Source: Oegoconia quadripuncta (taxonomy: Eukaryota; Arthropoda; Insecta; Lepidoptera; Autostichidae). From it: a DNA stretch of 64,000 nucleotides. Positions within the stretch are counted from its first letter, which is position 1. Each line of letters begins with the position of its first letter. The stretch is taken from assembly GCA_949316235.1 (NCBI GenBank), contig OX438758.1:20114694-20178693 (forward strand). Direction: 5' to 3'. A program made the translations under genes and the position numbers. Positions 33,861 through 43,512 of this stretch are shown in pieces. The notes under the pieces were generated by a model. It saw nothing but the letters and a program-made list of their open reading frames with translations. It made no database searches and had not been told where the DNA came from.

Positions 33861-34204
33861 CTCAAGTCCAATGGTCAAGTTGCTAAAAGATCTCTTTTCT
33901 CACATGAATGCGCACAATGTATAGAGAATATCAACAACACTTGACCACTAGTCAGAAGGGCAAACAATCCTACGCTCTCAGGCTCACAGCGACGTGTTAC
34001 TTATTATTGCAATAATAAATAAGAAAAATAGTACGTTTGTTATGATAACAATTTGTGAATAAGTGGTTAACCCTTGAGAGCGACGCCTCTTCCATACTGC
34101 GACACCTAGGGTTGCCAAATTGCTAACTGTCCCGCGATAGCCGGGACAGGACGTCCGGTTTTTAGTGTCCCGGCTTTCGCAAACAGATCCACGTTTCACT
34201 TTCA
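33861..34204. other. Unassigned sequence
   Basis: No gene is seen. Confidence 0.35.
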
Positions 34205-34376
34205 AGTGTTTGCATTTTTGAAAATACAGCGTCAATTTTTCCTGAATCCTTGGGATCTTCATGAGCTGAGTGAATAGGCATTTACTGGGATCGCGTGCTT
34301 CATCTTCGACCACATCGTCACTTTCCATCAGGTGAGATTGTGGTCAAAGGCGAATCCAGTCAATCGTAAAAAAATA
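34205..34376 (+). repeat. SINE-A' copy
   Basis: 'cctgaatccttgggatcttc' opens it, 'gcgtgcttcatcttcgacca' follows, and 'catcaggtgagattgtggtc' lies near the A-rich end. The inverse copy is at 51580-51725. Only the last 60 or so bases resemble SINE-A. Confidence 0.6.
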
Positions 34377-34659
34377 ATACACTTTACTCGTATTCCCGAC
34401 GAGTCGGTCTAGACTTCAAAAAAGGAGGAGGTTCTGTATTCGGGGCGTATTTTTTTTTTTATGTACATCGATATCGTATATCGAATTTCATTATCTGTGG
34501 GCAGTTATTAGGTATATCTATTTGTTCAATATACTAAAAGGAATTATATCGTGTCCTAGATATTTCGGGTTTGCCAACAGTTGTATCCAACGCCTCATCT
34601 TACATTGCTGCTGTATAAGCATGAGCAGTCTCATTTGACAGTTGTTACTTGGTTGACAT

Positions 34660-34805
34660 TAAGTATTAATAGTTGTTGCCCGCGACTTTGTTCGCGTGAA
34701 CATTTCATCAAAATCGGTTCAGCAAAAAAAATGTGCCTGTATCCAGGTCCTAATCTGTCTAATTTCATCCAAATCAGTCCAGCCGTACAGTTGGACAATA
34801 ATTAG
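34660..34805 (+). repeat. Decayed Helitron-like repeat
   Basis: 'gcccgcgactttgttcgcgt', then 'catcaaaatcggttcagc' and 'catccaaatcagtccagccg', is the internal phrasing of lepidopteran Lep1-type elements. No clean terminus is seen. Confidence 0.4.
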
Positions 34806-35540
34806 AATTCCGCACGCAAACCCGAGACACCTCTTCCAGGGCTGCGATTGTTATACTTTCGCCAAATTAGGATCGGTAACAATTCCACGTGCAGTAAAAC
34901 TAAATCAATTAGTTATCTCTATTAATATAGTTTTTTCTGCATTTTTGAACACTTCAAACGCTGTGTTGCCCCCATTACACGCAAAATATTTTGCACAATA
35001 ACTAAAGTTTTGAAGATCAAACTGAATGTAGTCGTTAGATAGGTTACATTTTTAAACTCATATTGTTATTATTACCTTTACCACAGATTACCAATAAGTT
35101 ACTAAAGTCCTTTACTTTAAAGCTAATACTCACTGTTTGTGTCCATCCGTCCTTATAACATAGAGGCATAATTTTGCTGGCTACCGCTTTCTTTAGCCCA
35201 ACCCCGCGTTCAAATTCCCGAAATATGTGCCCCAAAGTTGGCAACCCTTACACACCGTGTTACACTGCACTACACAAAAAAGGTATAATAGTCTTTCTTT
35301 AATTTATTATATAGATGTTGCAACTACGTTTGAACTCAATAGACCACGAGTCAATAGAGTTTCCACTTTCCAAAGGTTCTAAAGGTACTGTGCCAGCAAT
35401 TAATTGCTTTTGACTTCCTCAATTAGAACTATAATTAGAAGTATAATTATCAAATAAGGTACAGGAAAGTAAGTGACTTCAATTAACGGCCGATTTCGAC
35501 ATGGATTGTCAAAATTAAGACACGCACCAAGATTTATCAA
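34806..35540. other. Unassigned sequence
   Basis: No gene is seen. Short frames at 34696-35001 and 35044-35244 lack domains. Confidence 0.35.
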
Positions 35541-35685
35541 TCAATCAATCAATCAAATACTCTTTATTGCACTAACAAAAGCTACATGAAGAATACAGCG
35601 TACATCATTAATCGCACAAAAAGGCGGCCTTATCGCTAACAGCGATCTCTTCCAGGCAAACCTTAGGGTAAAGATACAAGCTACC
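35541..35685 (-). repeat. LINE 3' UTR (minus) with TTGA tail
   Basis: The plus strand begins with ATCA repeats and 'aaatactctttattgcacta', and contains 'aaggcggccttatcgctaac' and 'agcgatctcttccaggcaaa'. Read on the minus strand this is the UTR type seen at 33300, ending AATAAAGAGTATTTGATTGA. Confidence 0.7.
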
Positions 35686-35844
35686 AGTAGGTGAGGTTTG
35701 CACTAATAGTAGCAATACGGGTGTATTTTATAGTTGGTAAAAAATATAACGTAAAGATAAAAATACATAAACTAAGCCTACAAACTAGATTTATCGTTCC
35801 CAATGGAGACTGGACTGGAGTTATATTTTATTATTTTATACCGG

Positions 35845-36222
35845 ATGAGTTTTGTTACCATAAGGAAAAAAATAAGGCATATTAGGTAAGTGAAATAGAA
35901 GGGATTAGCATTAGTTTAATTATTTTTTTTCAAAAACGCACCCATTGGCTTGAGCTTGTTATGAGACTGGAGGGATTCGTATGGTTGCTATCACGCGAAA
36001 TTTATTTGCAACTCATATTTTCTCAATTTTTTTTTTATTTATTTAATTTATTGATGTAATTATGTGTAATAGGCTACAAACGCGACCGTCAAATGACGCA
36101 ATTAAGGCTTTATTCGATGACGGTTTAAAAAAAAAATTAAATAAACTAAGTACCTTGTGCCAATATCTTCTATTTCACTTACCTAATACGCCCTAGTTTT
36201 TTCTTTAAGGTAAAAAACTCAT
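35845..36222. mobile_element. MITE5, complete copy
   Basis: About 378 bp. The left end 'ttaccataaggaaaaaaata' plus 'ggcatattaggtaagtgaaa' and the right end 'tttcacttacctaatacgcc' plus 'ttctttaaggtaa' form imperfect inverted repeats of about 55 bases. The interior holds T-rich runs and no gene. Ends or halves recur at 21137, 30430, 31785 and 33645. Confidence 0.75.
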
Positions 36223-36439
36223 GAAGTATTCATCGAACCACATATACCTATTAACAGTTTAACAACACGCCCCTATAGAGCGCATTTTCAAAAATAACAG
36301 ACAATAGTGATCTTATTGAATAAAGCGAACATTTCTTATTTATTTAAACAAATGTCTAGAACGAAACGATAGCGCGTTTTAATATACAAGTCATGCCATC
36401 TACTGGTGTAGCGTGCGAACCACACGCATCAACAGCGAG
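36223..36439. other. Unassigned sequence
   Basis: No gene is seen. Confidence 0.4.
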
Positions 36440-36545
36440 TGTTCACTGCTAGGTGCAACATAAAGTCACGACTGTTTCCCGTAGGGGTAGGCAGAGACCA
36501 CACACTTCCACTTGCTACGAGCGATGGCCCATTTGTGGTACAGAT
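36440..36545 (-). mobile_element. RTE-type LINE 3' end (minus)
   Basis: 'cataaagtcacgactgtttc', then 'ggcagagaccacacacttcc', is the inverse of the RTE 3' end at 63768-64000, which encodes …VCQDRSR…SVVSAY. Confidence 0.7.
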
Positions 36546-36559
36546 ACACATACAACTCT

Positions 36560-36706
36560 ATTATAAGTTGTAACAGTTGTACTTAATTTTAGTTTTTATT
36601 TTTATTACTGTGAAATAAGGCTACATTTCGCAAGAATAACACCAAGCAGAATGAATGTTGCGTCGAATATTTTTGTATGTGTTTCTGTAATATGCAAATA
36701 AACGCT

Positions 36707-36757
<51 letters not shown>
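36560..36757 (+). repeat. LINE 3' end and TATC microsatellite
   Basis: 'atatgcaaataaacgcttta' is followed by about eleven TCTA units (36713-36757). It is the longest simple array in the window and probably grew from the LINE tail. Confidence 0.75.
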
Positions 36758-36849
36758 CGATCCTGACACATATATTGCTTCACTCATTCTCATAAGGTCG
36801 GTTTTGGGTACTCTTGACTTGACTTTTCTTTACGACGTCCCGTGCATGG

Positions 36850-37515
36850 TACGTTCGCTATAGTCTTCCCCTACCAACACTACTATGCACATATAGTAAC
36901 CCATCTCAGTACCTCTCTTCAGCAGCTCTCAAATACTTACGGGAGAGATTCTATTATGATACTTACGCGAGTGGAGGGCGGTTGCGTTCGGGTAACAACC
37001 TGAAACTTGGTTTCCCCAGTCACCTCACTCACTCTTATACCAAGTCCTTTACGGTCCAAGCTGTGCGATTGTGGAACCAACTGCCACTGCATGTGAGAAA
37101 TCCATAATTAAATGCTTTTAAAACTAACGTCAAAAGCTCTCTGGTTCTAACGTGTTTTGAGAGGTAGTTACTTATGATGAATGACATCTCCGTATTAAAT
37201 CCTCTCTTTAAGTATTTCCTTAGTTGTATACATATTTATTTATATGTATTGTTAATATGTAGGTATATATTTTATTAAGGTATAGTTATGTATTATTTAT
37301 ATATTATTCTTATTACTTTTATATATATTTATTAGTGTGTAGGTATTTGCTTTAGTTTGAATTTGCTGTAATTTGTATAAGCCCAATCTACTGTTTTCTA
37401 ACTAACCCTATGGTTGACTGGAGGAAATCCCTCTATGGGATAAGTCCGCCTTTGTACTCAAATTGTGTATCAATGCAAAATTAATGTATTGCCTTGTACA
37501 ATAAAGCAAACAAAC
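36850..37515 (+). mobile_element. LINE 3' fragment with WNQLP C-terminus
   Basis: The frame at 36982-37107 reads LRSGNNLKLGFPSHLTHSYT, KSFTVQAVRLWNQLPLHVRN, P and a stop. A second segment (LNAFKTNVKSSL) follows in frame after the stop. This is the C-terminal tail after the RT domain in L2/CR1/Jockey-type elements (…SFTVxAVRLWNSLP…). A UTR of about 400 bases ends 'caataaagcaaacaaac'. It is 5'-truncated and carries an internal stop. Confidence 0.78.
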
Positions 37516-37539
37516 CTCTTTCAAACTTTGTCGCCTTCT

Positions 37540-37760
37540 TTCCTACTGCTTAATTCCTAATTACACTATTCCTGATTCTATCTTTCAAAGTACCCCACTC
37601 ATACTTCTCAATGATTTCATTTCCACTGCATCCATTCTTCTTCTGCCATACCCAGCATTGACTCCCGTAAGGGTACGTTAACCGTGGTCTACCTCCATCA
37701 ACACGACCATCCACATTCCCTTCGTACATCTCTTTCGCTGGTCTTCTTTCATTCATCATA
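37540..37760 (-). mobile_element. RTE-type LINE fragment, order scrambled (minus)
   Basis: The minus frame starts MMNERRPAKEMYEGNVDG and reaches GGRPRLT, then YGSQCWVWQKKNG and finally TLKDRIRNS. In intact RTE elements YGSECWVWQKK and LKDRxRNS precede the NERRPTKEMY / GRGRPRRT block. Here the downstream block comes first, so two pieces are joined out of order, or two insertions abut. Confidence 0.7.
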
Positions 37761-37966
37761 GTTAAATAAATGGTAAAATAATAAAATTAATAATAATAAT
37801 AATAAATAATATAATACATAATTTCATTGTTTAATATGTGGTATATGTGTAATAATATGTCGAGTGCAGTATTTTTTTGCGAGGGGACAAATTAATAGCC
37901 TTGTTTTATGAAAATCGGTCAAGACGTTTCGAAATATACATAGCTAACACAGTTGTTTTGTGTAAA

Positions 37967-38225
37967 CGACTGTTTGATGTAGTGGTTAGAAACTCTGACC
38001 ACTATACCACACGTCGAGAGTTCGAATCCCGTCAGGGGCATATGTTTGTGTGATGAATACAGACATGTATTCCCGAGTTATGGATGTTTTTCATTTATAT
38101 ATGTATTTATTTACAAAAAAAAATGTATTTGTGTAGTTTATCAACCATCTGGTATCCATAACACAAGCCTAGATGCTTAGTGTGGACCTACATGGCGCTG
38201 TGTGTATGTATTTATTTATTATTTA
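37967..38225 (+). repeat. SINE-B copy (full length)
   Basis: Head 'tgatgtagtggttagaaact', B-box 'gagttcgaatcccgt', body and AT-rich tail ending in TTTATTTATTATTTATTA. Confidence 0.88.
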
Positions 38226-38856
38226 TTAAGTATTGGATAAGAGAGAGAGGAGGTGTCCAGCAGTGGGACAGTATGGGCTCCTAATAATAATAAGTATTGG
38301 ATAATATAGACTTGAGGGGGTTTCCTAAATCTTCACTTGAATAGTTACTTGCAGTGGTCAAAAGCTTTATACTAACACTTCAAAACCGTTACATAAATTT
38401 AATTATATGCAACAATAACAGTACGCGGAGCTAGCGGTTCGATCGCCTTGACCGTGACGAGCGGCGCGCGCGCAGCATCGAAAGTGAAACCGAACGCTAA
38501 CGACCAATCAACCTACAGAGGTTACGCCATTTCACTCACCTACTGTCCGTCAGGTGGGTACATCACGCATTAGTGATGGAGACTAGTCGGGGAAATTTTA
38601 ATGAGTTATGCAAAGAGCTGAAGTACCTACCTAGTAGGGTGTAGGTGAAGAGAAATGGAACTACATAATTGTGGATCTCGAGTCAAAATAATAGAGATAA
38701 GTGTAATGAATTATACAAGTTCAAACTGTGATGCAAAGACGAACTACTATAAGTCTGAAGTAGTAAAAGTATTACGTATTGATGACATTATCAATTTTAC
38801 ATAATCTTTGACATTGTATGCCTATTTATTTAATGAACTATTTGTAAAGTCAAAGT
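38226..38856. other. Unassigned, with an RTE-like tail scrap
   Basis: 'ggtgtccagcagtgggacag' followed by AATAAT repeats (38250-38293) resembles the 3' end of RTE-type LINEs. A CpG-rich patch with 'gagcggcgcgcgcgcagc' lies at about 38458-38475. No gene is seen. Confidence 0.4.
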
Positions 38857-39109
38857 CAAAGTCAAAAATGCTTTATTTTGTAGGTACACAGAGTACACTT
38901 AAAATAGTCAATTTTACATAGTAAATTTTAAATTTTTTAAGCTACTGCTTGTTCAAAATGCAATTTTCCCCTGAGAAGAACAAGCAAGAAACTCGAAGGG
39001 TTGCTCTTTTAAAATCAGGCTTTGATTTTACATAAAGGTTTTTATATTACAAACAGGTTTTTAAATTTCATTATTAATTGTGAAATAGCCTGGCATGCGA
39101 ACGATCTGA

Positions 39110-42070
39110 TTATGTCCAGGGATGATTATCATCTAAATAGTCTGATATTTTATAATATGCTTTCTCAATAAGTTTCTGTTTTACAGTATCTTTAAATTTA
39201 TTGAGAGGAAGATTTTGTATATCAACTGGAACCTTATTGAAAAAGCGTATACATAACCCTTTGAATGAATTACTGACTTTGCGGAGGCGACTTATGTGAC
39301 CTGCAAGTTTATCTTTATTTCTTGTATTGACATCATGTTTATCACTATTTTTCCTAAATGATGTTATATTTTTTTTGACATACATTAGATTTTCAAAAAT
39401 GTACTGTGACGAAAAGGTTAGAATGTTATACACTTTAAACCTATCTCTAAGTGACACTGCAGGTCTCAATTGATAAATTGCGCGAACGGCTCGTTTTTGT
39501 AAAACAAAGATTGTATTTATATCCGCGGCGTTTCCCCACAGCAAGATACCGTAAGACATCAAGCTGTGGAAATAACTAAAATATACTAATCTAGCAGTAT
39601 TTACGTCTGATATTTGTCGAATTTTTTTGACTGCGTACGCTGCAGAGCTGAGCCTTTTCGCCAATTTATGTATATGAGGACCCCATTGCATTTTGGCGTC
39701 TAAAGTAATGCCCAAAAATACAGTAGAATCTACGAGATCTAAAGTGGCATTTTTTATCATTATATTTGTGGGCACCACCCTGACATTGGGTAGTACAAAT
39801 TTCACACATTTAGTTTTTTTCTCATTAAGTAACAAATTATTTGCCGTAAACCATTCTACTACTTCAGAAATAGCATTGTTCACATCGTCATAGCTTAATT
39901 TTTGTCTATTTACTTTAAATAATACGGAGGTATCATCTGCAAACAATACTATTTCATGTTTATTATCCTTTACAAGGTTAGGCAAGTCATTTATATAAAC
40001 TAAAAATAAAAATGGCCCGAGTATGGAACCCTGTGGGACGCCCATGCAGACTGTGGACCCTGACGATGTGTTGCCACTGATATTAACCCTCTGAACTCTG
40101 CCACTCATATAAGAAATCAAAAGGTCAATAGCACGGCCTGTTACACCATAATGACGTAATTTCCTGATTAAGGTGTCATGATGAACGCAATCAAATGCCT
40201 TGGACAAGTCGCAGAATACTCCTATTGCATCCCGAGAATCTTCCCAAGCTTCAAAAATATGTTGTAAGAGCTCGACACCTGCGTCGGTTGTCGAGCGGCC
40301 CCTAGTAAAACCGAATTGTTTATGTGACAACAAATCGTTACTATAAAAATAAGCCGATAACTGAATTAATATAATTTTTTCAAAGATTTTACTGAGAGTC
40401 GGTAGTATTGATATAGGTCTAAAATTAGAGGGGTCTGTTGTACTACCGGCTTTAAATAAAGGTATAACTTTACTGTGTTTCATCAAATCAGGAAATATGC
40501 CATCATCAATACATTTATTAAAAATACAAGCTAAGTGTGGTGACACACAATCAATTATGGCACTAATAATTTTTACTGATAAACCGTAAAGGTCGACAGT
40601 CTTTTTCTTGTCTAGAGATCTAAATGCTTTTATAATGTCTACAGGACTTATGTGATGAAATTTAAAATGAGAATTACAAATCTCCACATTTTGTTTAAGT
40701 AGCGATTCAGCGAGTGTAGGACATGAATTAAGAGAATTTGTAGTCGAAATTGGAATATTGGTAAAGAATTTTTCAAAAGCTTCTGCAACTTCTAAATGTG
40801 TTATTAAAATTTGATCATTAATTTTTAGTCTAATATCGATGTTGCGAGGCTTGACTTTTCCAGTTTCGCTATTTATAATTTTCCAAGTAGTCTTTACTAC
40901 GTCTGCACTATTTTTTATTTTATTATTTATAAATTTTGCTTTTGCTGTAGCACAGACCCGCTTGAATGTTTTCGAATATTGTCTAACATATTCAGTAAAA
41001 CTTTCGCTCTTGTTATATGTCCTTTCTTCATAAAGATCATATAACTTTTTCCTACTTTTATGGATTCCAACCGTCGCCCAATCACTGAAAACGAGGGAAT
41101 TATTGATTTTAATTGTTTTTGTTACGAAAACATTATTACTTTCAGTTTTCAACATTTCAAAGACTGATTTATATAATATATTTGGATCGTCACAGTACGG
41201 TAGATAATCCAGTTTCGCCGTCACATTACTCTTATATTGATCAAGCCGTGCATCAGTTACAGGCACATATGTGAAATCTCTTTTCAGTGTATTTTTAACT
41301 GCTATATTAAAAATGGCTAACTGACCACAGTGATCTGAACTTAATTTATTTAAAATAGATTTATCACTGGGCTGTAAATTTGAAAAAATATTATCAATGG
41401 AGGTAGCTGATGTAGAGGTAATTCTAGTCGGCACTGAAAAAAGATTGACAAGGTTATAGCAAGTGAATAAAGACTTAAGCCTTCTACTTTGACTGCTATC
41501 CTCCAATATATTTATATTAAAATCTCCGCAAACCACAATGTATTTATTCGAATTACTAATTTTACAAAGTATTTCATCCATAATTTTTTCAAATAATTCA
41601 TACGATGAAGAAGGAGGTCTGTATACGCTTAATACAGTAAGCCGAGCAAGTTCTACACAGGCTATTTCAATAGTTCGCTCAACAGAAAGGTTTACAATAT
41701 CGAGACGCTCTTTAAATTTAATATCGTTACGAATTAAAATTAGACTACCGCCTCGAATTGCTTTCGTTCTGCTGAACGAGCTTGCAATCTGGTACTCCTT
41801 GAAGCCGAACATGAGCTCACATTGTTTATACCAATGTTCCGTTATGCACAATATATCAGTTCCAGTGCAGCCCATGAACAGCTCCACCTCTAACTCCTTG
41901 CCACTCATACCCTGAATATTTTGGTGTACCAGATTAATAAATTTCTGATTTTTATAACATATTTGACCTGACTTGTTTTGGGGAGTGACAATACTCGTAC
42001 CCCTATTTTTTATAACTGTATGTTTAATACTGCCAGAGGTAATCTCTGTTGTCTTATACTTTAATTTAAA
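39110..42070 (-). CDS. LINE ORF2: APE-type endonuclease and reverse transcriptase
   Basis: This enzyme nicks the target and reverse-transcribes the element RNA at the nick. The first ATG (41908) gives 932 residues, but the frame is open from 42070. The upstream 54 codons hold INLVHQNIQG, the first endonuclease motif, so the ATG start is wrong and real translation must enter upstream. Numbered from that ATG, endonuclease motifs are TEHW (23-26), GDFNIN (128-133) and SDH (191-193). RT motifs are DLSKAFD (567-573), GVPQGSILGP (623-632) and the catalytic FADDT (656-660). The C-terminal tail ends SDYLDDNHPWT. There is no internal stop, so the copy is young or was recently active. A second domain such as RNase H is not apparent. 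Confidence 0.95.
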   Translation of the reverse strand, partial: FKLKYKTTEITSGSIKHTVIKNRGTSIVTPQNKSGQICYKNQKFINLVHQNIQGMSGKELEVELFMGCTGTDILCITEHWYKQCELMFGFKEYQIASSFSRTKAIRGGSLILIRNDIKFKERLDIVNLSVERTIEIACVELARLTVLSVYRPPSSSYELFEKIMDEILCKISNSNKYIVVCGDFNINILEDSSQSRRLKSLFTCYNLVNLFSVPTRITSTSATSIDNIFSNLQPSDKSILNKLSSDHCGQLAIFNIAVKNTLKRDFTYVPVTDARLDQYKSNVTAKLDYLPYCDDPNILYKSVFEMLKTESNNVFVTKTIKINNSLVFSDWATVGIHKSRKKLYDLYEERTYNKSESFTEYVRQYSKTFKRVCATAKAKFINNKIKNSADVVKTTWKIINSETGKVKPRNIDIRLKINDQILITHLEVAEAFEKFFTNIPISTTNSLNSCPTLAESLLKQNVEICNSHFKFHHISPVDIIKAFRSLDKKKTVDLYGLSVKIISAIIDCVSPHLACIFNKCIDDGIFPDLMKHSKVIPLFKAGSTTDPSNFRPISILPTLSKIFEKIILIQLSAYFYSNDLLSHKQFGFTRGRSTTDAGVELLQHIFEAWEDSRDAIGVFCDLSKAFDCVHHDTLIRKLRHYGVTGRAIDLLISYMSGRVQRVNISGNTSSGSTVCMGVPQGSILGPFLFLVYINDLPNLVKDNKHEIVLFADDTSVLFKVNRQKLSYDDVNNAISEVVEWFTANNLLLNEKKTKCVKFVLPNVRVVPTNIMIKNATLDLVDSTVFLGITLDAKMQWGPHIHKLAKRLSSAAYAVKKIRQISDVNTARLVYFSYFHSLMSYGILLWGNAADINTIFVLQKRAVRAIYQLRPAVSLRDRFKVYNILTFSSQYIFENLMYVKKNITSFRKNSDKHDVNTRNKDKLAGHISRLRKVSNSFKGLCIRFFNKVPVDIQNLPLNKFKDTVKQKLIEKAYYKISDYLDDNHPWT

Positions 42071-43341
42071 TTATTTGGAATAATTTCCAAGGTTTTATTA
42101 ATAGTTATTGGCTGCCCAATAGAGGCAGTCGTTGGATCAGTCACTAATATGACTGAATTTAAAATAAAATAACATAGCATACTTGCTAATTGTCTCCTAA
42201 AATATTTAGGAAGATAATAGTTATCTTCTGTCACATAAAAATATTTAGAATTAATAAATTTATTAGTATCAAATATATGAAATTTATTTTCATGACGACA
42301 TATCAAAGTATGTAATGTCAAATTTAAATTGTGTCTAATGTCATTTTCTGTTTTCGTTAAACTTTGGCTAAAGGGAAATGCGAAAAATAAAACCTTATTA
42401 ACATTTTTTAAAGAATTTAAATGTGAAAAATAATTAATTAAAGATTTTTTATTGACATTTCCCCTTCTACCTATAAAAATAATTAAAGTTGTATTCTCTT
42501 TAAATGTGCTCGATAGGACCTTATTCAATATAGTTGAGTAGGTGGCACCAGGCATACAGGTATTAATTATTGCCTGTTCCATATATTGGCTAAGTCGCAA
42601 ACCCATGTCTTTGCCAACTTCATCACTAAACATTACGATGTTATGTTTTTTGCTACTAGACTGTGAGAAGGAAGTATGTCTAGTCTCGTCACATTCACAT
42701 GGCTCCTGCGTCAGAATTAAGGAGTCGTTTGTCTGACACACTGTCGAGGAGGAATCCGTTGAAGTTTTAGTCATGATATTACAATCACATTGGTGATTAT
42801 TTGTCAATGATTCGAATCTGTCATAGTTATATTTACACAACTCCAACAAATTGTCCATGGCCAGTGTGTGCTCCCTAATTTGGTTCTGTGATAATTCATA
42901 TTGAGTGTTAATATGATTTAAAGAATTATTTAAATCTAATATTTCTGACTGGAGGCGCCGTGTGTCACAATCATACGCAATTTGATTTTTTTCTAAGTTC
43001 AGTTGACATTTATTTAATTCACACAATAGTGCCTTTCTTTGTTTTATTAAATTAATATTTTTACAAAATAACTTATTTCTCTTAATTAATCTATTTGTCT
43101 TTTTAATACATTTTTTAACTTTCATAATTTTTTTAAATTTATTTTTACTCACGGTCGTGGGCATTGACTCGGCAGTGGTCATATCAATGGCGACAGTGGG
43201 GTGGTCATGGGAGGATGTAGATTGAAATTGTTTAGTATAGAAATTGATTATATAATTATTTAGACGAGTTAACTCTAAACAATATTTGCACACCCCACAG
43301 TGGTAGAATTTGCGGAGACAATTTATTATAGCTTTAAGGAC
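42061..43341 (-). CDS. LINE ORF1: coiled coil and esterase-like protein, 5'-truncated
   Basis: ORF1 proteins of this group bind element RNA. The frame is open from an in-frame TGA at 43342-43344 to TAA at 42061. The often-chosen start at 43293 is GTG, not ATG. Upstream lies CLRKFYHCGVCKYC, which fits the last cysteine pair of a PHD finger, so the N-terminus is missing. Numbered from the GTG, residues 50-80 are lysine-rich and 85-155 are coiled-coil-like. Residues 217-380 resemble the SGNH esterase of CR1 ORF1 (IVMFSDEVG, CMPGAT, FIGRRGN). The GDS serine block reads FSDEVG, and no usual Asp-x-x-His end is evident, so esterase activity is doubtful. Function as an RNA chaperone is inferred. Confidence 0.8.
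   Translation of the reverse strand, partial: VLKAIINCLRKFYHCGVCKYCLELTRLNNYIINFYTKQFQSTSSHDHPTVAIDMTTAESMPTTVSKNKFKKIMKVKKCIKKTNRLIKRNKLFCKNINLIKQRKALLCELNKCQLNLEKNQIAYDCDTRRLQSEILDLNNSLNHINTQYELSQNQIREHTLAMDNLLELCKYNYDRFESLTNNHQCDCNIMTKTSTDSSSTVCQTNDSLILTQEPCECDETRHTSFSQSSSKKHNIVMFSDEVGKDMGLRLSQYMEQAIINTCMPGATYSTILNKVLSSTFKENTTLIIFIGRRGNVNKKSLINYFSHLNSLKNVNKVLFFAFPFSQSLTKTENDIRHNLNLTLHTLICRHENKFHIFDTNKFINSKYFYVTEDNYYLPKYFRRQLASMLCYFILNSVILVTDPTTASIGQPITINKTLEIIPNNLN
42064..42070 (-). promoter_or_regulatory. Candidate -1 ribosomal frameshift heptamer
   Basis: At the end of ORF1 the minus strand reads T TTA AAT in the ORF1 frame, directly followed by the TAA stop. It fits X XXY YYZ. A one-base backward slip here enters exactly the ORF2 frame, whose last upstream stop (42071-42073) is just before the heptamer. 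No ATG exists in the first 54 ORF2 codons. Termination-reinitiation is the alternative. Confidence 0.5.
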
Positions 43342-43512
43342 TCATGTACCAAATTCCGTAGCAAATAAACATTTCATTTCATACGTAGGCGATCAAAAAT
43401 TTTTGGCGCTCCGCATATACAAAAAGCCGGCCAAGTGCGTATCGGGCTTTTTGTTGTTTGACAAATAATTTTCAACGGAAAGTACATTTAATAAGTTTTA
43501 TTTGGAGATATA
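43342..43512. other. Junction sequence with repeat scraps
   Basis: 'caaaaagccggccaagtgcg' (43420-43439) is a phrase common in dispersed insect repeats. 'agcaaataaacatttcattt' near 43360 looks like a mRNA or LINE tail. No gene is seen. Confidence 0.35.

Larger units (their letters stand above)
38857..43341 (-). mobile_element. CR1-group LINE, nearly complete
   Basis: About 4.5 kb on the minus strand: ORF1, ORF2, a UTR of about 250 bases and a terminal TTTGAC repeat (…tttttgactttgactttgac). Ending in a short tandem repeat instead of poly(A) is a CR1-group trait. Domain content (esterase-like ORF1; APE endonuclease and RT in ORF2) agrees with CR1/Kiri/Daphne relatives; I cannot fix the clade by eye. 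The 5' end is cut inside ORF1. No clear target duplication was found. Confidence 0.93.

Noticed and set aside
35541..35565. CRISPR-like direct repeats (AATC units) and other short arrays
   Set aside because: Simple-repeat tails of LINEs; no spacer-repeat structure anywhere in the window.
39693..41915. Plus-strand frames opposite the LINE ORF2
   Set aside because: Antisense shadows of the polymerase gene.
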